64,000 bases of DNA from the NCBI RefSeq assembly GCF_014282005.1, contig NZ_JACFTD010000003.1, positions 62,001 through 126,000 on the forward strand, given 5' to 3'. Below, piece after piece: positions 53,724 through 63,454 of this stretch (its first letter is position 1; every line of letters begins with the position of its first letter). This stretch comes from Sporosarcina sp. BP05. Lineage in GTDB: Bacteria > Bacillota > Bacilli > Bacillales_A > Planococcaceae. The notes beneath the pieces are model-generated. The model was given only the letters and a program-made list of their open reading frames with translations, was not told the DNA's origin and did no database searches. The position numbers and the translations under genes were made by a program.

Positions 53724-53899
53724 TCTCATTACCCCCTATATCGGTATTTCAAACAGTGTACCACAATTTTAGTTAGCTTTGCGAAGCTAGTCTATTGAAA
53801 TGATAATTCGTAATCCGAATTAAATGATGGAAAGTTTCTGAATAATCGACTACACTAATTACAGTAGGTACATACATAAAAAGTGGGAGGAACTATTCA

Positions 53900-54973
53900 A
53901 TGCAAAAAGATACGCTTGAAATGTTTAGGACGTTGACAGAACTTCCGGGTGCTCCGGGTAATGAACACGCGGTACGTAGATATATGCGTGGAGAACTTGG
54001 AAAGTACTCTGATGAATTGATCCAAGATAACCTAGGTGGTATTTTTGGCGTTAGAAAAGGGCCTGAAGATGGCCCACGTATAATGGTTGCGGGTCATATG
54101 GATGAAGTTGGATTTATGGTTAGTCAAATTACGGATAACGGAATGATTCGTTTCCAACCACTTGGCGGATGGTGGAGCCAAGTACTACTAGCGCAGCGCG
54201 TTGAAATTATTACGGATAGCGGTCCAATTATCGGTGTCATTGGTTCGATTCCACCACATCTACTAAGCGATGGAGTGCGCAATAAACCAATGGATATAAA
54301 AAACATGCTTATCGATATTGGTGCAGACGATAAAGAAGATGCTAAGAAAATCGGCATTCGTCCGGGTCAGCAAATTGTTCCAGTTAGCCCGTTCACTCCA
54401 ATGGCGAATGACAAAAAAATACTTGCTAAAGCTTGGGATAATCGCTACGGCTGCGGACTTGCAATCGAATTATTAAAAGAAGTGCATGGCGAAAAATTGC
54501 CGAATAACTTGTACTCCGGGGCAAATGTTCTCGAGGAAGTCGGACTTCGTGGTGCTGCGGCAGCTGCAACGATGATCAATCCGGATTTATTCTTTGCGCT
54601 TGATGCAAGTCCAGCAAATGATGCCACAGGTGACAAAAATGAATTCGGTCAACTTGGAAAAGGGACATTACTCCGGATTTTTGACCGTTCGATGATAACT
54701 CACCGCGGTATGCGCGAATTTATCCTTGATATGGCAGAAACACATAATATTCCTTATCAGTACTTCATCTCACAGGGGGGGACAGATGCAGGACGGGTCC
54801 ATACGTCGAATGAAGGCGTTCCTAGTGCGGTCATTGGTATTTGTTCACGATACATTCATACATCGGGATCTATCATCCACACGGACGACTACGCAGCAGC
54901 GAAAGAGCTTCTTGTGAAGCTTGTTAAGGCATGTGATAAGACAACAGTAGAAACGATTAAAAGTAACGTATAA
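53900..54973 (+). CDS. ytoP: M42-family aminopeptidase YtoP
   Basis: Metallo-aminopeptidase of 357 residues, cytoplasmic, related to PepA/FrvX glutamyl aminopeptidases that form dodecameric tetrahedra. Motifs: [11 protein letters not shown] (first metal His and Asp), [14 protein letters not shown] (bridging Asp), [11 protein letters not shown] (catalytic Glu pair), [12 protein letters not shown] (Asp) and the late [11 protein letters not shown] (His). Ribosome site GGGAGGA. Monocistronic between ytzB (divergent) and a terminator. Syntenic with B. subtilis ytoP. Confidence 0.92.
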   Translation: MQKDTLEMFRTLTELPGAPGNEHAVRRYMRGELGKYSDELIQDNLGGIFGVRKGPEDGPRIMVAGHMDEVGFMVSQITDNGMIRFQPLGGWWSQVLLAQRVEIITDSGPIIGVIGSIPPHLLSDGVRNKPMDIKNMLIDIGADDKEDAKKIGIRPGQQIVPVSPFTPMANDKKILAKAWDNRYGCGLAIELLKEVHGEKLPNNLYSGANVLEEVGLRGAAAAATMINPDLFFALDASPANDATGDKNEFGQLGKGTLLRIFDRSMITHRGMREFILDMAETHNIPYQYFISQGGTDAGRVHTSNEGVPSAVIGICSRYIHTSGSIIHTDDYAAAKELLVKLVKACDKTTVETIKSNV

Positions 54974-54978
54974 TCTGA

Positions 54979-55022
54979 AATCCGTCCTTACGCTGTTAAA
55001 TGGCGTAAAGGACGGTTTTCTA
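54979..55022 (+). terminator. Terminator after ytoP
   Basis: CCGTCCTTACGC (from 54982) pairs with GCGTAAAGGACGG (55003-55015; one bulged base), followed by TTTTC. Confidence 0.75.
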
Positions 55023-55047
55023 TTTGGAGGAATGGAGGAGAATACGA

Positions 55048-55569
55048 ATGGAATTTATGATAGGATCTACGAACCGCGCAAAAGTGAAAGCAGTCAAAGA
55101 AGTTTTGGCAATTCATTTTCCGCAGGCACTTCTTGTTGAGACCGAAGTAGGGTCAGGTGTTTCAGACCAACCTTTTGGTGATGATGAAACTAGGCTTGGT
55201 GCTATTAATCGTGCATTACGCGCAGCGGAATCGAAAGCGGGTGCAATCGGAATCGGACTAGAAGGCGGCGTCCGAATTCTTGAGGGACAAATGTTTCTAT
55301 GTAACTGGGGTGCGTTGACACTGCCTGACGGGACAAGGTTCACGGCGGGGGGCGCACAGATTCCATTACCGAAAGAAATTGCAGATGAGTTGATGGCGGG
55401 GAAAGAACTGGGACCAGTTGTTGATACTTATTTCAAATCGAGTGGTATCCGGATGAAAGAAGGGGCTATCGGTATGCTGACTGCGAACGCGGTGAAACGT
55501 GATGAGTTATTCGTACATATTTTACAGCTCTTGATAGGACAATATAAATACTATCTGCAATCTCAGTAA
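55048..55569 (+). CDS. DUF84-family inosine/xanthosine triphosphatase
   Basis: YjjX-like house-cleaning NTPase of 173 residues that removes non-canonical purine nucleotides. The N-terminal IGSTNRAKVKAVKEVL is the Maf/ITPase-fold nucleotide loop, VSDQPFGDDETRLGAINRA follows, then GIGLEGGV (catalytic acidic region) and FMCNW-like MFLCNWGAL. The start is ATG at 55048 with GGAGGAG upstream. In B. subtilis this interval holds ytpP, a thioredoxin-like gene, which is not seen here, so this gene may be an insertion. Exact substrate inferred from the family. Confidence 0.82.
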   Translation: MEFMIGSTNRAKVKAVKEVLAIHFPQALLVETEVGSGVSDQPFGDDETRLGAINRALRAAESKAGAIGIGLEGGVRILEGQMFLCNWGALTLPDGTRFTAGGAQIPLPKEIADELMAGKELGPVVDTYFKSSGIRMKEGAIGMLTANAVKRDELFVHILQLLIGQYKYYLQSQ

Positions 55570-55668
55570 ATCTCGACGTGCTTGGTTACAACGTGTTTTG
55601 GTTGCAACTAATCCGTAACAACATTAAAATGATAAACAGTGTTTAAATTAATGATTGGGGGAAATCGA

Positions 55669-56184
55669 ATGTTCCGAAAATGGAAATTCATATTCCTGAT
55701 GACGATATCTGTATTAGCGCTTGTAGCATGTGGAAAATCGCTAGACGAAAAAGCAACTTCGGGAGTCGAAGCGGCTAGAGAAGCATTTCATTCGAACGAT
55801 AAAAATCGAACAGAAGAAATTGACGGCATTAAACTATATCTACCTGCTGGATTTAAGGTGAATGATAAGTCAGATGCACAAAATATCGTCTTTACAAAAA
55901 ACGGAGAAACATTCATCCTCTTTGTCAATCCCAATGAAACAAGTGACAGTAAACTGTTTTATGATTTGCTTCTTACTGATAAAAGTAAAGAAATTGTCGA
56001 GCAAGCAACATTTACGGATGAAGGCACATTCGGTTTTGTGGCGGTAGTCAAAAGCGGCAATGATGATGTTGAGCTAATTACGAGTGTTGGTGGATCAAAA
56101 ATGACGACTATGACGAAAAAAGGAAACATCGAAGAAAACCTAGCAAGAATGATGGAAATCGTGCGTTCTATTAATCAAGAGTAG
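55669..56184 (+). CDS. Small lipoprotein, function unknown
   Basis: Protein of 171 residues. The basic start and hydrophobic core (MFRKWKFIFLMTISVLALVACGK) end in lipobox ALVAC with Cys at about residue 21, so it should be a membrane-anchored surface lipoprotein. The mature part is a compact alpha-beta domain (IKLYLPAGFKV, ETFILFVNP, TFGFVAVVKSG, ELITSVGGSKMTT) ending in an amphipathic helix. I do not recognise the family. Start ATG at 55669 follows TGGGGGA. It sits between the DUF84 gene and ytpQ. Confidence 0.75.
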   Translation: MFRKWKFIFLMTISVLALVACGKSLDEKATSGVEAAREAFHSNDKNRTEEIDGIKLYLPAGFKVNDKSDAQNIVFTKNGETFILFVNPNETSDSKLFYDLLLTDKSKEIVEQATFTDEGTFGFVAVVKSGNDDVELITSVGGSKMTTMTKKGNIEENLARMMEIVRSINQE

Positions 56185-56219
56185 AAGCGCTTTTCTGGAA
56201 AACGATAAAAAGGTATAAG

Positions 56220-56303
56220 TTTTTCGACACGCAATGGTGTCTAGGCTCAAGGCGCCAGCCCCTCAAGTCTGAAGCGCTTTTTAGGGCTAAACGGCGCCTT
56301 AAG
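56220..56303. repeat. Dispersed GGCGCC-bounded repeat, copy C
   Basis: TTTTTCGAC (about 56220-56228), AATGGTGTCTA, CTCAAGGCGCCAGCC (56246-56260) and closing ACGGCGCCTTAAG (56291-56303). Its left 45 nt align with copy B; AAGGCGCC and GGCGCCTT form terminal inverted repeats. Confidence 0.6.
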
Positions 56304-56332
56304 TAATTCATATGAATGGAGGAAATAAGTAG

Positions 56333-57151
56333 ATGAATTCTGCACAGCTTGTTGAACTATTAAAAGAGCATCTTCCATCTGAACATTTCACTTGGCGGTT
56401 TGACCGGAAAACGGATAAGGTTCGTCTAGAGCATTCGGTTCTAAAAAAAGGGATGGATATTTCGCTTCCTGAAATTCTTGTGAAATACGAGCAGAAAAAA
56501 GAGGCAGCCATAAAAGAAATAGTTTATACAATCGGTGAGACGTTTAAAGCAATGGAAAAAGAACAATTGATAGGTTTCTCTGATAGTACGATTATATATC
56601 CTGTAATCAGGTCTTCATCATTTCCGAAAGAATCTGCAGTAGGACATCGTTTTCTTATGAAAGAACATACGGCTGAAACGTGTATCTATTATGCACTTGA
56701 CCTTGGAACGACCTATCGGTTAATTGATGAAAGTATGCTGGAGTCCCTCCGCATGACTGAAGCGGAGATAACAGAGTCTGCATTATTCCGTTTAAGGGCA
56801 TTACCGACTGCGATGAAGAAGGATGAAGTCTCGGGTAATATCTATTACTTTATCAATAATAATGACGGTTATGATGCTAGCAGAATATTGAACAGTGCTT
56901 TTCTAAAAGAGATGGAAGCGAAAGTTGAAGGTCATATGACTGTTTCTGTTCCACACCAAGATGTACTAATTATTGGTGATATCCGGAACGATACAGGGTA
57001 CGATGTGCTTGCGCAAATGGCTATGCACTTCTTTACTACTGGCACTGTACCGGTTACATCTTTGTCATTCATCTACGAAGATGGAAATCTTGAACCAATC
57101 TTCATCATGGCTAAAAATCGTTTGGCAAGAAGGGAAGGAAAGAAAAAATGA
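56333..57151 (+). CDS. ytpQ: YtpQ, DUF1444-family protein
   Basis: Cytoplasmic protein of 272 residues, DUF1444. Family stretches include [37 protein letters not shown] and [18 protein letters not shown]. The function is unknown; it is conserved in Bacillales upstream of ytpR, and here the two genes overlap by 4 bp (ATGA), indicating tight co-expression. Ribosome site GGAGGAAATAAG. Confidence 0.88.
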   Translation: MNSAQLVELLKEHLPSEHFTWRFDRKTDKVRLEHSVLKKGMDISLPEILVKYEQKKEAAIKEIVYTIGETFKAMEKEQLIGFSDSTIIYPVIRSSSFPKESAVGHRFLMKEHTAETCIYYALDLGTTYRLIDESMLESLRMTEAEITESALFRLRALPTAMKKDEVSGNIYYFINNNDGYDASRILNSAFLKEMEAKVEGHMTVSVPHQDVLIIGDIRNDTGYDVLAQMAMHFFTTGTVPVTSLSFIYEDGNLEPIFIMAKNRLARREGKKK

Positions 57152-57753
57152 ATATATTTTATAACTTAAATGGTGTTGGAGATGTGTTGCTTGTGCAGCT
57201 TGCACTTACACGTCCGGAAGCTATTGCAACGAAGTCGCAAGGGGATGTTACGTTAATCCATGACGAGGCTACTGGAGAATTAGCTGCATTTAATCTATTT
57301 AACGCATCATCTTACGTGGAAAATGAAGCGGTCGGGGAAGTTGAGTTGACTGAGGCTGTGGCGAGTCAATTGCAAGATGCACTTCTGAAGAATGGCGTAG
57401 AGATTAAACTTGATGTAGATTTCACACCGAAGTTTGTTGTAGGACATATTTTGACAAAAGAAAAACACCCGAACGCTGATAAGTTAAGTGTTTGTACAGT
57501 AGATGTCGGCAGTGAAACAGTCCAAATTGTCTGTGGTGCACCGAACGTGGATGCGGGACAAAAGGTTGTTGTTGCAAAAGTTGGAGCTGTTATGCCATCT
57601 GGAATGATCATTCGCGATGCAGAACTACGTGGGGTTCCATCGGCTGGAATGATTTGCTCAGCTAAAGAACTAGGTTTGCCTGACGCGCCTGAAGAAAAAG
57701 GGATTTTAGTACTAGATAACAATGCCGTAACTGGTGAAATTTTCACTAAGTAA
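57148..57753 (+). CDS. ytpR: YtpR, tRNA-binding (EMAP/PheT-like) domain protein
   Basis: Protein of 201 residues. The N-terminal DUF4479 domain is followed by a tRNA-binding OB-fold: [52 protein letters not shown] and [17 protein letters not shown], the same module found at the N-terminus of phenylalanyl-tRNA synthetase beta. Probable role in tRNA or structured RNA binding; not proven. Overlaps ytpQ by 4 bp. Its own terminator follows. Confidence 0.9.
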   Translation: MNIFYNLNGVGDVLLVQLALTRPEAIATKSQGDVTLIHDEATGELAAFNLFNASSYVENEAVGEVELTEAVASQLQDALLKNGVEIKLDVDFTPKFVVGHILTKEKHPNADKLSVCTVDVGSETVQIVCGAPNVDAGQKVVVAKVGAVMPSGMIIRDAELRGVPSAGMICSAKELGLPDAPEEKGILVLDNNAVTGEIFTK

Positions 57754-57760
57754 GAGCGTA

Positions 57761-57790
57761 AAAAAACGTACCGATAAGGTACGTTTTTTT
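57761..57790 (+). terminator. Terminator after ytpR
   Basis: AAAAAACGTACC (57761-57772) pairs with GGTACGTTTTTT (57778-57789), with the T-run in the second arm. Confidence 0.85.
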
Positions 57791-57866
57791 GATTTCATAA
57801 ATTGATTTGATTTTGTCGTGTCAGTACTGTTAAAATAGAGTGATTGACATGGAAAGAGTGATAGTC

Positions 57867-60464
57867 TTGAGTTGGTTTAAAACAATAGTAGACCGGTTAT
57901 TTGGACCGGATGAAGACAATAATAAAGTGGAACCGAAATATGTAGAAACAGAAATTGATGAATCATTAAATAAAATTGAAACAAAGAACAGTACATCATT
58001 TCGCTTTCCGATTATCTCAGATGCAGAAATATATGGTTGGGATGATGAATCTGTTATTGAAGTTGATTATCCAAAAGTCCCGTCCAAAAATGACGATATG
58101 GACGATAATTATGAAACGAAACCGCTTTCTGAAAATGCTAAATGGCCTAGTGATAAGAGAACTGTCAATATCTTCAGGGCTGAATCTTTACTGAAATATG
58201 GCGTGGAAGAGAAAGAGAAAGAGAAAGAGAAAAGAAGTTCTTTATCCTCCACAAAAAAGGCTCTTCGGGAGGAACTTCCACCGAAAGTGAATGTAACGAT
58301 ACAAAAGCGTTCTAGTAAACCATTTACACCGACCGCAGTACCTTCGCCGGTTCATGGATTTATTAATCCGAAGAGAGAAGCAGCGACACCTTTGAAAGTG
58401 GAAGAAGTGAAGTTGCAACCATTGGAAGAAAAGGAAGTTGTCACAAAAAGACAGCTTACACAGCCAGGTGATTCTTCTCCTGAAAACGAGAAGGCGATTA
58501 GTATACCAATTTTAAACGCGGAATTTGTGGTTGGAAATGACAGCAGTAAAGTCACTTCTAGTGAGATAGAGCCGCTAAACATTGAAGATTACGAAATCGA
58601 ATCGACAGTAATTGAGGACGCAGAGACAGTAGTCGTGCCTCATCCTTTAGAGCCTTCTAAGGATGAAGTTTTTGCAATTGAATCGGTAGTGGTTGAAGAG
58701 GATTTCAAGGGAATTATTTTGGATGAAATGGAACATACTAAGGATGCGTTACCTGATGCTGAGAAAGGTGTAGAGCCTTCTCCTGCGATACCTGAATTGG
58801 TAGAAGAACAAATTTCAGAAACAAGAAAAGAACGGACTGTACCATTTAATGTATTGATGTTAAAGTCCGATAAAGAGAAACTTAAAGCAGTAGTGTCTTC
58901 AATCCCCCAAGTACCAATTGAAAACACAAAAGTTAGTATATCTAAGCCGATAAGTACGAAACCTTTGGTCGACGTTTTAGAAGAAGTTTTCGTAGAGTCG
59001 AAAGAAATAGTTGATGAAATCTTAGAAGAAGATGAAGAACCCTATTATGCTTTCCCGTCACTGGATTATCTAATTCCACCTGAATCGCAAATCGAAGATA
59101 CAGAGTGGCTGGAATCGCAATCTGAAAAACTTGAAGAAGCATTGTCGCACTTCGCGGTTAAAGCGACCGTTATCGAAGCGATGCAAGGTCCGACAGTCAC
59201 TCGTTTTGAACTGACTGTCGGAGTAGGAACTAAAGTGAGTAAAGTACGAAATTTAACAGATGACTTGAAATTGGCACTGGCAGCCGAAGATATTCGTATC
59301 CAAGCACCCATTCCTGGAAAAAGTTCCATTGGAATTGAAATTCCCAATCGGAAGACGAGACCTGTTCGGATATCCGAAGTTATTGCAACGGAGCAGTTCA
59401 GGGCTTCTACGTCCCCGCTTGAAGCTGTGCTTGGATTAAGCCTGACTGGAACACCAGTAACCTTAGATCTTCGCAAGATGCCACATGGTATGATTGCTGG
59501 GGCTACGGGTTCGGGTAAATCCGTCTGCATTAACTCGATTTTGGTCAGCTTGCTTTACAAAGCTGCACCAACCGATTTGAAAATGATGCTGATTGACCCT
59601 AAAATGGTTGAACTTGCACCATTCAACGGCATACCACATCTAATCAGTCCTGTGATTACGGACGTCAAAGCTGCAACTGCTGCATTAAAATGGGCAGTGG
59701 CGGAAATGGAGAGACGTTACGAGCTGCTTGCTCATGCAGGTGTGAGGGATATCGAGCGTTACAATAAAGCGGTTGTAGAAAGTCGTCGCTTCTCTTTGAA
59801 GATGCCTTATCTTCTAATAGTCATTGACGAACTTGCTGATTTAATGATGATGGCGCCTGCGGATGTCGAAGTGTCAATTAGTCGAATTGCACAAAAAGCA
59901 CGTGCTTGCGGTATTCACTTGATCATCGCGACACAGCGTCCTTCTGTCGATGTTATTACAGGTACAATCAAAGCGAATATCCCAACACGAATCGCATTTT
60001 CAGTTTCATCACAAATCGATTCTAGAACAATAATCGATTCCCCTGGAGCAGAAAGGCTACTTGGGAAAGGTGACATGCTTTACATTGGAAATGGACAATC
60101 TTCTGGCGTCAGACTACAAGGTACATTTGTCACGGATGAGGAAATAGAGCGTATAATAGAACACGTTCGGAATGAGGCAACACCAAATTATTTATTTGGC
60201 CAAGAAGACCTTCTTGCAAGTAGTATTGAAGAAGAAGGAGCCGATCCACTTTATGAAGAAGCTTGTCTCTTTATCCATGAAACAGGCAGTGCATCAACGT
60301 CTCTGTTACAACGTAATTTTAGTATCGGATACAATCGAGCCGCCAAACTAATGGACCGAATGGAGAAAAGTGGATTCATCTCAGGGCCGCGGGGGAGTAA
60401 GGCACGTGATGTCTTTTTAACGGAAAGTGATCTCGATCGACTTGCAGATCGTATGGAATACTAA
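57867..60464 (+). CDS. sftA: DNA translocase SftA (FtsK/SpoIIIE family, soluble)
   Basis: Protein of 865 residues that pumps DNA away from the closing division septum. The N-terminus lacks the four membrane helices of FtsK/SpoIIIE, as in B. subtilis SftA. A long acidic, low-complexity linker (about residues 20-390, with a KEKEKEKEK run) precedes the motor: Walker A AGATGSGKSVC, Walker B LLIVIDELADLM, ATQRPSVDVITGTIKANIPTRIAF, and the C-terminal gamma winged helix (LLQRNFSIGYNRAAKLMDRME). I chose TTG 57867 (GGAAAGAGTG upstream), giving MSWFK; the frame opens at 57840. Confidence 0.9.
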   Translation: MSWFKTIVDRLFGPDEDNNKVEPKYVETEIDESLNKIETKNSTSFRFPIISDAEIYGWDDESVIEVDYPKVPSKNDDMDDNYETKPLSENAKWPSDKRTVNIFRAESLLKYGVEEKEKEKEKRSSLSSTKKALREELPPKVNVTIQKRSSKPFTPTAVPSPVHGFINPKREAATPLKVEEVKLQPLEEKEVVTKRQLTQPGDSSPENEKAISIPILNAEFVVGNDSSKVTSSEIEPLNIEDYEIESTVIEDAETVVVPHPLEPSKDEVFAIESVVVEEDFKGIILDEMEHTKDALPDAEKGVEPSPAIPELVEEQISETRKERTVPFNVLMLKSDKEKLKAVVSSIPQVPIENTKVSISKPISTKPLVDVLEEVFVESKEIVDEILEEDEEPYYAFPSLDYLIPPESQIEDTEWLESQSEKLEEALSHFAVKATVIEAMQGPTVTRFELTVGVGTKVSKVRNLTDDLKLALAAEDIRIQAPIPGKSSIGIEIPNRKTRPVRISEVIATEQFRASTSPLEAVLGLSLTGTPVTLDLRKMPHGMIAGATGSGKSVCINSILVSLLYKAAPTDLKMMLIDPKMVELAPFNGIPHLISPVITDVKAATAALKWAVAEMERRYELLAHAGVRDIERYNKAVVESRRFSLKMPYLLIVIDELADLMMMAPADVEVSISRIAQKARACGIHLIIATQRPSVDVITGTIKANIPTRIAFSVSSQIDSRTIIDSPGAERLLGKGDMLYIGNGQSSGVRLQGTFVTDEEIERIIEHVRNEATPNYLFGQEDLLASSIEEEGADPLYEEACLFIHETGSASTSLLQRNFSIGYNRAAKLMDRMEKSGFISGPRGSKARDVFLTESDLDRLADRMEY

Positions 60465-60574
60465 CTAGCCTAGCAATGCAAAGTGTAAATCAAAATGCTT
60501 AAATAACAAATGTAGTGAGAAAAAATTAATGATATTTATTAAGGGGAACAGAAATGATCCCGGGAGGTTGCATT

Positions 60575-61888
60575 ATGACGTTGTTCCATTTTACTGGCAT
60601 TAAGGGCGCTGGAATGAGTTCGCTCGCCCAAATACTTCACGATTCTGAGAATGAAGTACAAGGTTCAGATGTGGAGAAATGGTTCTTCACTGAAGATCCG
60701 CTCCATGAAAGAAAAATAACTGTTTTGAAATTTGATGAAAACAATATTAAATCAGATATGACAGTTATCGCAGGAAATGCTTTTCCTGACAGTCATCCAG
60801 AACTTATAAGGGCTAAGGAACTTGGCCTCGAAATTATTCGATACCATGACTTTTTAGGAAAGTATATGGAGAAATTCATATCTGTCGGAGTGACGGGCTC
60901 ACATGGTAAAACGTCGACTACTGGCTTGCTTGCTCATGTGTTATCTGGACATTCACCAACTTCATATTTAATTGGAGATGGTACGGGTAGTGGTCCTGCA
61001 GATAGCGAGTACTTCGTATTCGAAGCTTGCGAATATAAACGACATTTCCTGGCATACGAACCCGACTATGCGATTATGACGAATATCGATTTTGATCATC
61101 CTGATTATTTTAAGGATCTAGCGGATGTGATGGACGCATTTGGTGAAATGGCACTCCGAGTGAAGAAAGCCTTAATTGCCTGCGGTGATGATAGACACTT
61201 GCAAAAGATTCAGGCTAACGTTCCAGTACTCTATTATGGATTTGAAGAATCGAATGATTTTGCTGCGAAAAACATCATCAAAACTGTGGAAGGTTCGACC
61301 TTCGATGTTTTTGTAAGGAACGAATTTTATCATAAATTTACAATACCGCTGGCTGGGGATCATGCAATCTTGAATTCCTTAGGTGTGATTGTACTCTGTC
61401 ATTATGAAGGAGTAATAGCATCCACTATCCAAGAAAGACTGTCCACTTTTCATGGTGTTAAAAGAAGGTTCACAGTACTAGAAATCGCGGATCGAATTAT
61501 TGTGGATGATTATGCCCATCACCCTACTGAAATTCAGGCGACATTGCAATCAGCGCAACAGAAATATCCTGAACGTGAAATTGTTGCGATATTTCAACCG
61601 CATACATTTACGCGGACCGCTGCTCTTCTAGATGAATTTGCAGAAAGTCTTTCAACTGCCGACCATGTCTATTTATGCGATATATTCGGGTCGGCACGCG
61701 AAAAGGTAGGTAATTTAACCATTAATGACCTGGTTGATAAAATTCCGGGTGCAAAACATCTGGATCTTGATGATAATAAATCACTTGAATCTCATGGAAA
61801 CGCAGTCTACCTCTTCATGGGTGCAGGCGATGTTCAGAAATACATGAGCGCATTCAAGTCTTATCTTGATAGAGAAGAAACAGTTTAA
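60575..61888 (+). CDS. murC: UDP-N-acetylmuramate-L-alanine ligase
   Basis: Adds L-alanine to UDP-MurNAc, the first peptide step of peptidoglycan precursor synthesis; cytoplasmic. The 437-residue protein has the N-terminal loop [17 protein letters not shown]-loop [11 protein letters not shown], the [10 protein letters not shown] metal/phosphate segment, [16 protein letters not shown] with the conserved His pair, and FQPHTFTRT. The start is ATG at 60575 with GGGAGG upstream; the frame extends 7 codons further. Downstream of sftA, as in B. subtilis. Confidence 0.95.
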   Translation: MTLFHFTGIKGAGMSSLAQILHDSENEVQGSDVEKWFFTEDPLHERKITVLKFDENNIKSDMTVIAGNAFPDSHPELIRAKELGLEIIRYHDFLGKYMEKFISVGVTGSHGKTSTTGLLAHVLSGHSPTSYLIGDGTGSGPADSEYFVFEACEYKRHFLAYEPDYAIMTNIDFDHPDYFKDLADVMDAFGEMALRVKKALIACGDDRHLQKIQANVPVLYYGFEESNDFAAKNIIKTVEGSTFDVFVRNEFYHKFTIPLAGDHAILNSLGVIVLCHYEGVIASTIQERLSTFHGVKRRFTVLEIADRIIVDDYAHHPTEIQATLQSAQQKYPEREIVAIFQPHTFTRTAALLDEFAESLSTADHVYLCDIFGSAREKVGNLTINDLVDKIPGAKHLDLDDNKSLESHGNAVYLFMGAGDVQKYMSAFKSYLDREETV

Positions 61889-61919
61889 CAGTACACAGTT
61901 TTTTCCCTATTGCAATTAA

Positions 61920-61977
61920 AAAACAGCTTGACCCTGGATCGGGTAAAAGTAACATGATCCAGAGTTAGCTGTTTTTG
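61920..61977 (+). terminator. Terminator after murC
   Basis: AAAACAGCT (61920-61928) pairs with AGCTGTTTT (to about 61975), with an inner CTGGATC/GATCCAG stem, then T-rich DNA. Confidence 0.8.
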
Positions 61978-62072
61978 TTTTGGGAATGAAAAAATCACGA
62001 AAAAATAAAATGTTTTCTAATTTTGTGAAGGGAATTGAGGATTGATGTCGAAGAGGTAATAAGAGGAATAAC

Positions 62073-62098
62073 GTTTATTTTACTCTTGAAAAGGGTAG
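62073..62098 (+). promoter_or_regulatory. Sigma-B-type promoter of ytxGH
   Basis: GTTTAT (62073-62078) and GGGTAG (62093-62098), 14 bp apart, match the general-stress sigma-B pattern GTTTAA-N12-15-GGGTAT. In B. subtilis the ytxG-ytxH operon is a known sigma-B target. Confidence 0.7.
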
Positions 62099-62133
62099 AC
62101 AATATTATATGAGTATTTGAAGGAGGCAGTACC

Positions 62134-62628
62134 GTGGTAAATTTACTGTACATAGCGGCAATTGTCGCTGCAATCGCATTTTTGATTTTATGCATTAGTT
62201 TGGCGAAGACCCTATCTTCATTGAAGAAGACATTACAAAGTGTATCTGGAACAATGGAGGGGCTGACGACTCAACTTGAAGGGGTAACAACGGAAACAAC
62301 AGAACTTCTTCATAAAACAAATCAACTTGCCGAAGACATTCAGCAGAAAGCCGAAAAATTGAACACTGTTGTCGATGCAGTTAAAGGCGTCGGGGAGTCT
62401 GTCACAGTACTCAATTCCTCTGTTCGAAGGGTTTCCAGCAATATCGCTACAGAAGCAGAACGAAATAGTGACAAGATTGCGCAAATCATTCAATGGAGCA
62501 ATGTGGTTATCGACATTATGAGCAAAGTAAAGGAACGGAAGACGGGTAAGACGAGCACGAAAGGGTGGACTGCTTACAAGCCAGTACCAGGCCAAAAGAG
62601 ATTGCCTAGCCCGAATAAAGGCTTATAA
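62134..62628 (+). CDS. ytxG: YtxG, DUF948 general-stress membrane protein
   Basis: Protein of 164 residues: one N-terminal membrane helix (LLYIAAIVAAIAFLILCISLA), a long amphipathic coiled-coil region rich in Thr/Ser/Glu repeats (SLKKTLQSVSGTMEGLTTQLEG to about residue 110), and a basic C-terminus. DUF948 proteins are stress-induced and of unknown mechanism. The start is GTG behind GAAGGAGG. A sigma-B-type promoter lies 36 bp upstream. ytxH follows 54 bp later. Confidence 0.88.
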   Translation: MVNLLYIAAIVAAIAFLILCISLAKTLSSLKKTLQSVSGTMEGLTTQLEGVTTETTELLHKTNQLAEDIQQKAEKLNTVVDAVKGVGESVTVLNSSVRRVSSNIATEAERNSDKIAQIIQWSNVVIDIMSKVKERKTGKTSTKGWTAYKPVPGQKRLPSPNKGL

Positions 62629-62682
62629 ATAGGACCCAAATTTCAATATATATATAGTTTGAAAAAATAGGAGGAATCGGAT

Positions 62683-63327
62683 ATGAGTGAAGAAAAAAAA
62701 GTGAAATCAACTAATAATGACCCACAATACAATCAAGGTGGCCAAGGTTATGAAAATGCGTATGGTCAACCATCATACCTACCGGCAAATTATGATTATA
62801 ACAAGGACTATACAGATTCTTTCTATGATGAAAATGAAGGTTCAGGAGCGGGAAGCTTCTTAATGGGTGCACTTGTCGGAGGAGTTATCGGAGCAGCTGC
62901 AGCACTATTCTTGGCACCAAAAACGGGTAGTGAAATGCGAGGGAATCTTACGACTCAAGCAACTCAACTGAAAGATAAGAGTATTGAAATCAGTTCTGTT
63001 GCGAAGGGAAAAGCAACAGAGTTAACTTCGGTCGCAAAAGAAAAAACGGGTGAATTATCGAAAACAATCCAAGAACAATCTGGACAATTTGTCGATAAAG
63101 TGAAATCGATGAAATCGAAAACATCTATGCCGATGGATGATGGAACAGCATCTTCAGAAGGTGAAGAGTCTATTGATTTCGTTGATACAGCAAATTCCAA
63201 AATTGAAAATGCTATCGAAGCTGGAGAAGAAAGTATGACAGCTACTGCTGAAGCATTAAAATCGGCAGTTGTGGGAAAGACTAATAATGCTGGGGAAGCT
63301 ACAACTGGCAATAGTGATGTGTCTTAA
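62683..63327 (+). CDS. ytxH: YtxH, general-stress membrane protein
   Basis: Protein of 214 residues. The N-terminus is a Gln/Tyr/Asn-rich disordered stretch (residues 1-55), followed by one Gly/Ala-rich membrane helix ending in the YtxH signature GAAAALFLAPKTGSEMR, then a long coiled-coil of repeated LKDKS, AKGKA and AKEKTGEL-type segments and an acidic tail. The Gln/Tyr-rich extension is longer than in B. subtilis YtxH. Ribosome site AGGAGG. Probably co-transcribed with ytxG under sigma-B. Confidence 0.88.
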   Translation: MSEEKKVKSTNNDPQYNQGGQGYENAYGQPSYLPANYDYNKDYTDSFYDENEGSGAGSFLMGALVGGVIGAAAALFLAPKTGSEMRGNLTTQATQLKDKSIEISSVAKGKATELTSVAKEKTGELSKTIQEQSGQFVDKVKSMKSKTSMPMDDGTASSEGEESIDFVDTANSKIENAIEAGEESMTATAEALKSAVVGKTNNAGEATTGNSDVS

Positions 63328-63413
63328 GGTGACGGTGAGAACCTTGGTAAAGATAAAATAACGATTCAAAACTACGTGTCAGACATTCTTGAGAAGTGAG
63401 AAAATGATATGTT

Positions 63414-63454
63414 AAAAGTCCATCTACTCAAATTCGAGTAGATGGACTTTTTTT
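63414..63454. terminator. Bidirectional terminator between ytxH and the FtsA-like gene
   Basis: AAAAGTCCATCTACTC (63414-63429) pairs with GAGTAGATGGACTTTT (63436-63451), with A/T runs on both sides. It lies between convergent genes. Confidence 0.85.
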
